Shown piece after piece: positions 33,877 to 46,700 of a stretch of DNA of 64,000 nt; position 1 is the first letter of the stretch, and every line of letters begins with the position of its first letter. Made by a program: the position numbers and the translations under genes. The notes under the pieces were generated by a model. The model saw nothing but the letters and a program-made list of their open reading frames with translations, ran no database searches and was not told the DNA's origin. Source of the DNA: Coenobita brevimanus (lineage: Eukaryota > Arthropoda > Malacostraca > Decapoda > Coenobitidae); the NCBI GenBank assembly GCA_032717465.1, contig CM064658.1:8241395-8305394 (forward strand), written 5' to 3'.

Positions 33877-36800
33877 ATATTGTAGAAGTTGCAATCCCAA
33901 CCCCATCTGTACATGAATCTGGTGGGCAGTAGGCTGAAGCTGTCCTCCTGACTGCACTTACAGTCTGACTGCACTTGGCCATCCTGTGTTCTGTAAAGGG
34001 TTAGGAATCTTTGTCAGCTTAAAACAAATGCTATCTCTGTCAGTCCATAGCCATTCACTCTAATCCTGAAAGAAATAACCATAAATTAATTGCCTCTGTG
34101 TTATCCAGTTGTCTGCCATCACACTGCCCTTTCTGCTGTTCACACCCTCCTCTCTCATATGCCTCTTTATCCCATCCCTCCATCTCATCCTCTAGCTCCC
34201 TCTCACCTGCCCCCTCCATCTCACTCATATACTCTCCTAGTCTATCTGTCTATCTATCTGTCTATTGCCAGACACCTTAATCCCGTAAGTGGTGGCCACA
34301 AACAAATCACCTCCATGTCACTCTGTCCCCCACCATTTCATTGCCCCCCTTCCAGCTAACACCCCCCCCTCTCTGATATACCTCTCTACTCCATCCCTCC
34401 ATCTCATCCTTGGCCTCCCCCTCCCTCTCTCCCCCTCCACCTCACTCACATACACTCTCCTCACAAGTCTCTCACTCTCCATCCTCTCCACATGTCCAAA
34501 CCACCTCAGTGTATTTCTCCTAATGCCTCCTATCACAACCACATCCACACCACAACGTTCCTTCATTTCGTCATTTGTCAGTCTGTCTCTCCATGTGACT
34601 CCACATGCTCCTAGTCAGTGTTTCATTTTCCATTCTTTCTATGGGGCTCAGGGAATTGTCCGTTAGTGTCTGTGTGCAGTCGGATGCATTAAAAAAAAAA
34701 AAAAAAATCCATATGAACACCACAATGCTCCAGTGCCTCTTGATTTTGTGTCTGTTTCCACAGAGCTCAACATGCATCTCTTGGGTAACTGATTTCAACT
34801 CTTGTCACTCTTGTGTCACTCTCTTATAATAAAGTTTTTTAATATATCACAGGGAAGAGCACGACTTTCGACAGAGGTGGCAACTCTGTAAAAACCACAA
34901 GCAGGATGGAGAGGCTGCATGGAGACAGCATTCAAGATATAAACATATAACACTTTTAGGCCATGTTAATGTGACAAGAGTATAGTTGAAATTCTCTGCT
35001 CCTCAGCACCAAAATGTTTCAATATTTTTAAAGGAAGGATCAAGACTTTTGACAGCAGTGACATTTCTTCTAAAACTAGCAAGTAAGGGTAATTTTAGGT
35101 CAAGTTAAAGTTAAAGAATGTAGGTAAAATCTTATGTGTACCAAGATGTTTGAATAAATTTTACAGGGAAGGGCGTGACTTTCGACAGCGGCGGCATCTC
35201 CCTGAAACCTGCAAGCAACATGGATAAGATGCGGGGTGACATGGGAGGTGCTGCATGTACTGTGGGAGCCATATATACTGCTGCTAGACTGAAGATGCCC
35301 ATATATGTTAAAGGTTAGAGAGAGAAAGAGAGAAGGGAGGGGGGCTGTGTGTACCATGGGATTCATATATACTGATACTGTACTGCAGCCAAATTGAAGA
35401 TGCCCATATGTTCTAAGAGAGAGAGAGAGAGAGAGAGAGTGTGTGTGTGTGTGTGTTTGTACATACTGTTGGAGCCATATTTAGTGTTGGTAAACTGAAG
35501 GGTTCCATAGAAAAAACTTAACTCTGCCATGGCCAAAATCAATAAGAGGATGCCTTGAGAAGAAGCTTGGCATTATTTTTATGTATGTATATATGTAATT
35601 AAATATTTGTGTTTCAGGGTTCATTCCACTATGCGAAAACATGCCAGGGAGCCGAGCAACACGTCCCGGTGATGTTGTTAAGGCATCCAATGGCAAAACA
35701 ATTCAGATTGACAACACAGATGCTGAGGGTAGACTTATATTGGCTGATGCCTTGCATTATGCCTCTCAGCATCAACCTCGGGCTGTTGTTGACATTGCTA
35801 CACTAACAGGTAAAGCATTGTACATTAATTGTAGTAGTAGTAGTAGTTGCAGTAGTAGTAGTACATAGAAGCAAAGGACATTAATCATTTTAGAAGTGTC
35901 TACAATAGTAATAATCAACTCATTCAACATTCAACATCTAAGCCACTGTTGCTCCACAAGGAGCGAAGGAGCCCAGGGCTAGGCAAGTTGGTCCTGACAA
36001 TTAAGATGAGAGTGACCAGCCTCATTCATCCCCGAGTGGCATTGCATGAGCAGTAAACTCCAACCACCTTTTGGATATAAACCTGCACTGGCTCAATCTG
36101 ATTGGAGCGTCTTATTTACCCACTAAACAACCAGGCGCCATGATTTGGTTATATGGTTATCACCCAGTGTAGTAAGTGGTTTCCTGGTGTACAGGAAACC
36201 ATTTGGCTTGTCACTCAGTGTGGAGTCACCCGTAGAAAGATGAAAGAGGAAAGAATAAAGGAAGAACAGAAGAGGAAGGATGAAAAGAAGGAAAGAAGAG
36301 AGGAAAGGGTGGGCATCTGACAGCAGCACTACGTTGAGTGAGTGGATGGTGTGATAATATTAATCCTTTAAGATTCCGATGACTCTTTCGATCGTCATTT
36401 CAAATCCAACCTCAGAGATTCCGATGACACTTTTAATTGTCATTTTAAGAAACTTTTGTAAAATATTCACCATAAATCGCATTTACGCGTCATAACAAAG
36501 TGGCTCGAGCATGATGTCACGGAATGGTTGCTCTATGCATGGCAGTACTGCACAGCTGGTCTGACTCATGGCTTTGTTTCTTAATACAGTAATGTTATTC
36601 TTGGTGAATATTTTTCTACAGCAAGGTATGAAATTTTTGGTTTTTGCCTAACTTCAACTCGTCACTTTTACATTTTATTTTCTTTGTTTTCCCTTTATGA
36701 ACGTACTACAATAAAGTACAACTATTCAGCTTCAAAATAACACTACAACCAGCATCCTATCATAAAAAGTGTATTTACACTTACCGATCAAAGAAAAACA

Positions 36801-39800
36801 TTGCGAAGCGAATGTGACCGATACTAAAATAAAATTGTGCATCTCTTTCCTTTCGCTTAATTGCACAATGAAATGCAAAAATTACCTTAATCTATATATC
36901 ACTGTAAAGGTAATTTATTGTATTTTTGCATGGTTTAAACCAAATTTACATATCTTTACTCGTTATTTTTTGCTGAATACTTTTCTATGGCAAGGTATAA
37001 AATTTTAGCTTTTCGTCTAACTTCAGCTCGTCATTTTGACATTTTATTTTCTTTGTTCTCCCTTTTTGAACATACAACTATTCAGCTTTAAAATGACACC
37101 AAAACCAACATTGTATCATGAAAAGTGTATTTACACAGAGCGATCAAAGTAAAATATCAGGCCGCAAAGATGTGGGTCAGCTTGATTGGCTGACTCTAGC
37201 ACAGACATAACCTGCCCTGCCCAGAAACCTGATGGGGTTAAAATTACAGTAATAATTGTAAATAATAATAATAATTATAGTTAGTAGTTAGTACAGCAGT
37301 TATGGTATCTAGGGCTGGTGGTAGTACTGCCCAGCTAGAGGGAGCATGGCCATGTGCAGTTTGCCACAAGGGTATGGGAAGTAACTCCATCTTGTGAAGT
37401 GTTTGTGATAAGCAGGGGGATAAGAGATCTAGTGGTGTTAGTTGCAGACTGTGAAAAATTCCTTATTTCATGTGTGCTTTGTGTAGTGGAGAACATGTTG
37501 CGATTGTCAGGCATGAAAGGATTGATCTTGCTGGAGAGTCTCTCGAGTGTGTGGAGTTCTGTTATTAGGAGGACTTGTTATGTGCGGGAGGTGGGACTGT
37601 AGCCAGGGTGAGACGTGGTTGGAGAAAGTTGAGGGAGCTGGTGCCTCACCTAACATTTAGAGGGCTCTCCCTCTGTGCTAAGGGATCTTTGTGTGTGACG
37701 TGTTATGAGTGTAATGCTGTCTGGTAGTGCGACCTGGACGGTAAAGGATGAGGATATTTGTAGGCTCAGATGTACAGAAATGACAATGATTAGATGAATC
37801 TGTAGTACATCCTTGAATGCGATGCCATGGGGGGCTAGGATTAGACTGAAGAGTTTAGAGGAAGGATAGGACTGGAATGGATTGGTGTTGTGATGAGGAG
37901 TGGTAAATTGAGATGGTTTGAGCATAGCTGAGAGGATGGAGGATGACAGTTGGATGTAGAAGGCGAGCATTGTGAACGTTGGGTGTAGGGGTGTGAGAGG
38001 CAGACCAAAACAGACCTGAGACGAGGTCATAGAGTATGACACCAGGGATTAGGGACTGAAGAAGGAAGCTGACAGCAACTGAGCAGTATGGAGAGCCACC
38101 ATTAGGTGAACAAGGCTGATTCAAGCAAGCATGTTGAAACCTTCATAAACGAAACAATACGATACAAGTGGTAATAGTAGAGGGTGGACTGATCTTGGCT
38201 GATGCTCAACAGTGTGCCTCCCAGCTTGAACCTCGAGCTGTTATTGACATCACAGCACTTGGAGGTTCATTTTGATGGCTTGTTGCAATATATTGACGCA
38301 TATATTTAGAAGACTGTCGATCTTGCAAACCTGTGTACAGTATGTGTTTTCACTTGAAGGCAGCCCTTCATATATTGTTATCTTGTCATTTCCTCCCTTA
38401 GTTCCCAAACCCAGAGGCCTCCACTCAGACCCCACGTCTTCCATGTTCTGCCTCTGGGTATTCTATTTATCTGTCTATCTATCTATAGCCTGATGCCCTA
38501 ATCCTGCAGAGTGGCCCCCTCCCTCATATACCTCTCAACTCCATTCCTTCACCTCATCCTCGGTCTTCCCTTCCCTCTTCCTCCCTCCACCTCACCTACA
38601 TACACCCTCTTAGTCAGTCTTTCATTCTCCATTCTCTGCACATGTCCAAACCACCTCAGTGTATCTCTCCTAATCTTCTCAACCACATCCACATCCACCC
38701 CACAACATTCTTTGACTTTTTCATTCGTCAACCTGTCCCTCCATGTCACTTCACATGCTCCTCTCAAGTAGCTTATTTCCACTGCCCTCCCTCTTGACTT
38801 GTTCCCCTCTTGCAAGGTCCATGCCTCGCTTCCATACGTTAGGGTAGGGATCACAATACTATCATGCAGTGACTTCATAACTTCCATACTCACTGCTTTC
38901 TCATCACTGCTTTCAGTGAACCAACAACCTTCCTTCCCTGCTGTACCCTTTCATGCACTTCATCCCCCCAGGTTCCATCTTTACTCATCACACTACCCAA
39001 GTACTTGAATGCACTCACATTCTCCATATCCTTGCCATCCAACCTCACTGTGCATTCTGTGACTTCGTTCCTGAACACCATAACTTTACTCTTGTTTACA
39101 TTAACTTTCAGATTCCTTTTCCTACACACTGTCCCAAATTCATTCACGAAACCTTGCAACTCCCATTTATCTTCATTCAACAATACTGTATCATCAGCAG
39201 AAAACAACATCGGAATCTTCCAAATCTCACCCTCATTCATTAGAGCCAGCCCCATATCCACTACCCTACCTTGCACCTCCTTTATAACCCATCCATCCAT
39301 CATCCAATCCTACGTTGCCCCATGAGGAGCGTAGAAGCCCGGGGCTAGGCAGTTGGTCCTGACATTTAAGATGAGAGTGACCAGCCTCACTCATCCCTGA
39401 GTGGCATTACATGAGCAATAAACCCCAATCGCCCCTTGGATATAAACCTTCACCGGTTCAATCCGACTGGAGCACAATAATTACCCACTAAACCACCAGG
39501 CGCCAAAATTTGGTTATATGGTTACCACCCAGGTAGTAAATGGTTTCCTGGTGTACAGGAAACCATTTGGCTTGTCACTCAGTGTAGAGTCACCCACAGG
39601 CAGAAGGGAGAGGAATGAATGAAGGAATGAAATACAGAAGAGCTTTACAACCCCATCCATGTATATATTAAACTGCTATGGAGACATCACACAACCTTGT
39701 TTCAGTCCCACACTGAGATCAAAGAACTCATTCAGGTCACCATCCACTCGCACCGTAGCCCTAGCTACCTTGTTACATAGTCTTCACAGCACTCAACAAT

Positions 39801-42800
39801 TTCCCCTCCACTCCATATATTCTCAATACCTTCCACATACCGTGTCTGTCTATTCTGTCATAAGCTTTCTCCAAGTCCATGAAGGCAGCATACTCCTCCT
39901 TTCCCTTCTCTAGATACTTCTCCCCTAAACATCTTAGAACAAATATCTGATCTACACACCTTTTGCCCTTCCTAAATTCCCCTTGTTCTTCTCCAATTAG
40001 CTTCTCTGTTATATGCCTAACCCTATCAATAAGTATTCTACCATATATTTTACCAGTCACACTAAGTAGGGGGAGGCGTGGCTGAATCGGTAGAGAGGCG
40101 GCCTGCGGTCCTAATGGTCCCAGGATCGAATCCCGGCTGGGGCAGGGAACAGTTTGAGGATTTGAATTTCCTAAAAGCAGACTTTCCTGATCTACCAGAT
40201 GACCCGCCGACATGTCGTAAAAATACCCCCGCTAATACCAATACACCAATCCTGTATGAGACAGCCCTAGCATGTATTCAATATGGATGGTGGGTGTTAG
40301 CGCCGAAGTGGTGACATGTGGAGGTGTAGGAGGACTACTGGGCCTTGGGATAGGTCAGTGCCCCCAAGCAATAGGCTCTGAAGCCTTTGCCCAGAGTCGG
40401 ACAAAAAAAAAAAAAAAAAAAAAAAAAAAAGAAGTAGGCAAATACCCCTATGGTTACCACATACTTCTCTCTCCCCTTTTCCTTTGTATAAAGGAACAAT
40501 TATACCTGATTTCCAGTCCTCTGGAACCCTTCCCTCTTCCCAAGCCAATCTACATAACTTCCACATCCACTCCACTTCAGTCTCACCCCCATACCTCAGC
40601 ATTTCACCACACACTCCATCCATTCCTGGGGCCTTTCCCATCTTGATCTTCTTCAATGCTTCCACTATTTCTGCCCTACTGATCTCTTCCTCCCTCCTCT
40701 CATCTTTCCTTCTCCCAGTCTTTCCTCAACCACTTACACTCGCACTGCTCTCACTCTCTACATTCAACAAATCCTCAAAGTGCTCCTTCCATCTCCTCAA
40801 CTTCTCTCTCTTCTACATCAACAATCTGTTATTCCTATCTTTCACTCTCTTACTATTTCCCCTTTCACACTGGCTGATTGTCTTTACCTCCTTCCAAAAC
40901 AATTTCTTACTCTCCCTCCATTTCACACTCAGATTCCTCTCAAATTCTCCATCCACTTTCTTCTTACTCTCCTTCACCAATTTCTTCACCTCCCTTCTCC
41001 TGCTCACATATACCTCTCTCTTCTCTCTCTCATCTTCTTCCCTACCTCTACTTGCTAATCATTCACTGTATGCCTTCCTCTTTTGTTCCACATCTCGTTT
41101 CACCTCATCATTCCACCATGCTGTCCCTTGCACACCCCTGCATCTCCTCCTCACTCCACAAACGAACTCACACGCTGCACCTATATCTTCCGTGAATATC
41201 TTGCATACGTCTTCCACCTCATCCATCTGCTCGAACTCATACCTTCCCAATCTTTCTTCCACTATGCTCTTATACTCTGCCATTTTCTCACTGTCTTGCA
41301 ATTTCTCCACTCTTCTCATAGGTATTCTACCCTGTACATTTATATGTGTGACTCTTCTCAACCAGTCATTCTTTGTCTTCCTCTCAACATGTCCGAGCTA
41401 TCTTAGCCTACTGGTTTGCTTCGCTTATCTAATATTTCTTCTGCCAAATGTCTTATAGTACAGGTATACTATTCTTATTTCTGGCACTCAGTTATGCCAT
41501 ACTCATCCATCTCATCATTCTCAGTTCAGTGCAACAATCCCCCAAACTTCCTCTGTTTACTTGTCATTCACGCAGTGGAACTAGCTTCTGCTTCTCCACC
41601 TAGTCTGTATGTCTTCCGGGTAGCAGAACTCTCCCATGCTTACAAGTAGCTGTCACTCTTAAGCAACATTTTTCATCCTGTTGTCAGCAGCCCGAACAAC
41701 CCTACATACTGTACACACGCTTACTGACCAAGGCCATTGTTTAATATAGTGTATTATGTTATAGGTGCTATAGCAGTGGCCCTGGGTAGTGGTGCAGCAG
41801 GCGTATTCAGCAATAGCAGTGCGTTGTGGAAGGCGGTACACCAGGCAGGAGCAAGCACAGGTGATCGGGTCTGGAGGATGCCTCTTTGGATGCACTTTTC
41901 TTCTCAGGTCACAGGTAACACACATAACAAAAATGGTGCCATGATTTTTTATCACCAAATACCTGTGTTGGGATTGGCCATGATACAGCTGATGTTTTCT
42001 ATGGACTGGAAGCTAAAACAAGTGCCAAAACCAGTTAATTACTTCCCAAGAGTTGCTGGAAGCTGTTGGAAAAAAAAAAGATATTTCTATCTATCTATCT
42101 ATCTATCTATTGCCAGACGCCTCAATCCCGTTTGGGGTGGCCACAAACAAATCGCCTCCAAGTCGCCCTGTCCCCCGCCATTTCACTCCCCTGCTCCCAA
42201 CTCACACCCCCCTCTCTCATATACCTCTCCACCCCATCTCTCCATCTCATCCTCGGCCTCCCCCTCCCTCTTTCCCCCTCCACCTCACTCACATACACTC
42301 TCTTCGTCAGTCTTTGACCCTCCATCCTCTCCACATGGCCAAACCACCTCAGTGTGTTCCTCATAACGCTTCCTATCACATCCACATCCACGCCACAACG
42401 CTCCTTTATATCCTCATTCGTCAGCCTGTCTCTCCACATGCATAATAAGACTTGTAACACTGCAAGCGTTTCGGCTTGGATTTTGACCCAGTATCATCAT
42501 GCAACACAAAATAAATAAGTTAATTAATCTATTTTTAAAAAGTAGCAGCCAGTTATATTCTTGGACCTCATTGGAAGGATGCAAGTCAAGTAGTAGTTGG
42601 TTAGCTACCATGGACCCTGGGAGGTAATACCATGAGAGTGAAGTATGGCCGCAAGCTTGGTAACCAGCCACACCATCATCACTCACAGGCAGGGAACATT
42701 CAGGCACAGATACATAGTCAAAATCCAAGCCAAGACTCTCACATTGGTACAGATCATATTTACACATCTCAAATATTGTTTCCCAACATTTTTTTTTTTT

Positions 42801-43705
42801 TTTACATATGAGAAAATTCTGTGCACATGGGCACAAATGTGAGGTGGTCAGGATTCTAAGGCATTTAATGTGAGTGAATGAGTGTGTGACCCATGTCACT
42901 GGGCATGTTGTTGATTAGCTTTCCTGCTGTCATGTTTTCTTTTTCCTTATTCCTAGATGCTGTCTCCCCCAGTCTTAGGTGGGAATAAAGATTAGAATGA
43001 TGATGATGATGATGACAGTGATGATGATGATAACTTCCATCCTGTTTATGTGTGACTCACTAATTAACCTACACCATTTATTAATGAGAATGAGGGTTGT
43101 GATGATAATGATATTTTAATTACTGTATACTTATTTGATTCAACACCTCATATTATGACTTAACATGTTATGTGCCCTTTTTTTTGCTCAAATTAAAATG
43201 ATGATGATGATGATGATGACTCAGGAGTTATCAACATGAGACAAAGAGAGTTATGATGAGGATGATGATAATGATTTCAGAAGGAGGGTTATGTTGATGA
43301 TGATTTCAGACGGAGGGTTATGATAATGATGATTTCAGAAGGAGGGTTATGGGGGAGGCAGTGGCTCAGTCGGTAGAGAGGTGGCCTGCAGTCCTACCGG
43401 ACCCAGGTTCAAATCCCCACTGGGGCAGGGTCCAGTTTAAGGATTTGAATTTCATGAAATCGGACTTTACTGATCTACCAGAAGACCCGCCGACATGTCG
43501 TAAAAATACCCCCGCTAATACCAATACACCAGTCCTGTATGAGACAGCCCTAGCATGTATTCATTATGGACGGTGGGTGTTAGCACGGAAGTGGTGACAT
43601 GTAGAGAGGTGTATGGGATGTAGGAGGACTACTGGGCCTTGAGAGCAGGCTGTGAAGCCTATGCCCAGTGTCGAACACAAAAAAAAAAAAAAAAAAAAAA
43701 AAAAA

Positions 43706-43736
<31 letters not shown>

Positions 43737-46700
43737 ATTCAGAAGAGGGGTTATGATGATGATGATACTGATGTTGATGATAAGGATGATGATTATATTG
43801 ATTTCAGAAAGAGGTTTATAATGATGGTGATGATAATTCATTTCTCCATCCTGTTAGATTTTGGTTCAGCTGATGTGAACAACCAAGGGAAACACAAACC
43901 AGCAGGTGGTTCATGTACTGCTGCAGCATTCCTGAAGGTACATCAAACCTTATCCTGGTGAATGTACTCTAGGGATTGTGTTGTATTTGGTTTTGTAGAT
44001 GTCACTGAAAAATTAACTCACTAAATTCTGCTTGGAAATGTTTGTGTGTCTGAACATTTACAAGCAGGGAAGCAGCTGTACACTCACTGCAAGAAGTATC
44101 TGTGCACACTTAACACAACCAACTACACATTACAGGCGATGGCTCCTGCAAAATGTCCAATGAATTTGCCCCTTGTTGGTAAATCTTCATTCATGATGAT
44201 GCTCTACATTGCTTGCTTGTGATACATCTTGATCAGTATTGCTAGAGTATGTCATTGCAGATGAAAATAGATTAAACTTTTTGGAACATTATAAAGAGTA
44301 ATTATAATTTTTTATATCATCAAAGCCTTCCTGTCTGATGCCATTCTCAGAGCTGCTGTACAGTTGACATCTGAAGTTCTGTTGTATACTTTTTGAAACT
44401 AGTGTACAGTTGGCATCAAAAGTTTTGTTGTCTTTCTTGTTTTTCTCTTCATGAATGCTGAATATCAGGGGTGTGAATCTACAGTGAGTTATACTAACAA
44501 CTTTTATTTAGCTGCAAACCAGTGTTGGTTGTTGAGGATTTACTGTGCTGATTGTCAGAGACTGTGGTGAGAATTGCTGGAAAGGTAACAGGATTTGTGA
44601 TGCCAGTTGTACTTATGTACACCTACCTACCTACATAGATACATATGTACACACATCTATCTATGTATTGCCTGACGCCATAATCCCGTAAGGGGTGTTC
44701 ATTTGAGATCGAGCTATTTGTTTTACAGGAAGGGGCACTAACCCTCCACCAACCCACTTGCTGAGATGTAGGGAGCATGTATGGTTTGGTTATATGGTTA
44801 CCACCCAGTGTTGAAAATGGTTTCTTGGCTTACAGGAAACCATTTGGCTTGTCATTCAATGTAAAGCCACCTGTAAAGGAAAGAAAAGTAATAAAATGTG
44901 ACCGGAAAGATGGGAGAAATAGGAAGAGAGGAGGGCAGGCACAGAAAAAGAATGATAAAGGCTAAGGAAGAAGTAGGCAGCACTATATCAAGTGAGTGGA
45001 TGATATAGTGCTGCCTACTTCTTCCTTAGCCTTTATCATTCTATTTCTGTGCCTGCCCTCCTCTCTTCCTATTTCTCTCATCTTTCCTGTCACTTTTTAT
45101 TACTCTTCTTTCCTTTACAGGTGGCTTTACATTGAGTGACAAGCCAAATGGTTTCCTATAAGCCAAGAAACCATTTAAAGTGCTGGGTGGTAACCACATA
45201 ACCAAACCATACATGCTCCCTACGTCTCAGCAAGTGGGTTGGTGGAGGGTTAGTGCCTCTTCCCGTAAAACAAATAACTCAAAGTCAAATGGCCACCCCT
45301 TACGGGATTATGGCATCAGGCAATAGATAGATAAGTGTGTGTACGTATGTATCTATGTACTGTAGGTAGGTAGGTAGGCGTACACACATGCAGTGCATAA
45401 ATACATACAAACCTTGGTTGTTCATAACAGCGACTGCCACTTTGTCTGTGCCTCACACAATCGTGTTGTTTATCTCGCTGTTCTCACTCCTTTTCTGTCT
45501 GTTATCACCTGACAGAGTTTGGCCTCGCTGATGTGCACAACATAGGCAAACATTCACGTGACGCCGGTTCCTGTACTGCTGCTGCTTTCCTTAAGGTACT
45601 GCATTTTGTTTACCGAACTTTGTTTAACCACTTCAGTCTGATGACATTTTAAATTTTATTCTTATTGTCCCAAGATGATTTTGTTCAGATGAGGAAAGAT
45701 CTCTTGTACTGTAGAGGGAAGTGAAAGTTATATTTAATTCCTCCACTTGAAAAGTTTCTCCCAAGCTGTATATATTTTATTGTCTGAAAGTAGCAAGAAT
45801 AAAATCAGCTATCTGTCCACAACCAGATAACTTAATCCCATAAAGGGTGGCCACAAACAAATCTCTTTTATGTCACTGTGTCCTCTGTCATTTGACTTCC
45901 TTCCCTCCAACTTACACACCTCGCTCTTTCTCATATATCTCTCCACTCCATCCCTGCATCTCATCATTGGTCTTCCCCTCCACCTCATTCACATGCACTG
46001 TCCTAGTCAGCCTCTCATTCTCATTCCTCCCCACATGGCCATACCATCTCAGAATATATCTCTTAATGCTTTGAATCATAAAATAACTACAGTAAGAGCT
46101 ACCAAAATGTGTCATTGCAGCAGAGAGGTAAATTGTGTTATGCATTTTAGTCTTCCAGTATGCCAGTCATTTCATTGATGTAACAAGAACTTTCATGAAA
46201 TCTTTCACTATTCCTCCATCTATAACTACAAATAAATCATCTCTGTGTCACCCTGTCTTCCACCATCAGGCAGCCCTCTTTCCAACTCTCATCATTCATA
46301 TACTGTACCTCTCTATTTCGTTTTGTTTCGTTTTTTAAGGCTCCAACATGCTTGCATGCGTTGGCCTTGGTCACCTAATGGCGGCTTTCCATGCTGCACG
46401 ATCTATTGCAGCCTCCCTGTTCGTCCTGTAACCCTGAGGTCACACTTAATGACCTCATCCCACGTCTTTCTCAGTCTACCCCTCACAACTCCACCCCCAA
46501 TATTAACACTTCTCATCTTCTGCACCCAATTATCATCCCCCATCCTCTCCACATGTTCAAACCATCTCAGTCTACCTCTCCTCATCACAACACCAATACA
46601 CTCCAGTCCCGTCTACCTCTCAACTCTTCCATCGTAAATCCAGTCCCCCCAGGCCTTGCATGCAGGGAAGCACTGCACATCCACCTAATCATTGTCATTT

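Larger units (their letters stand above)
38463..41400 (-). mobile_element. RTE LINE with two SINEs nested in it
   Basis: Minus-strand RTE pieces at 38463-39288, 39641-40063 and 40439-41400 are collinear with 23029-25600. The frames show multiple breaks ([71 protein letters not shown]). The C-terminal end is partly deleted. Confidence 0.87.

Noticed and set aside
40075..40145. Functional tRNA genes at SINE heads (also 7985-8057, 43355-43425, 63262-63330)
   Set aside because: Pol III boxes are present, but acceptor and anticodon stems do not pair properly, and each continues into a SINE body.
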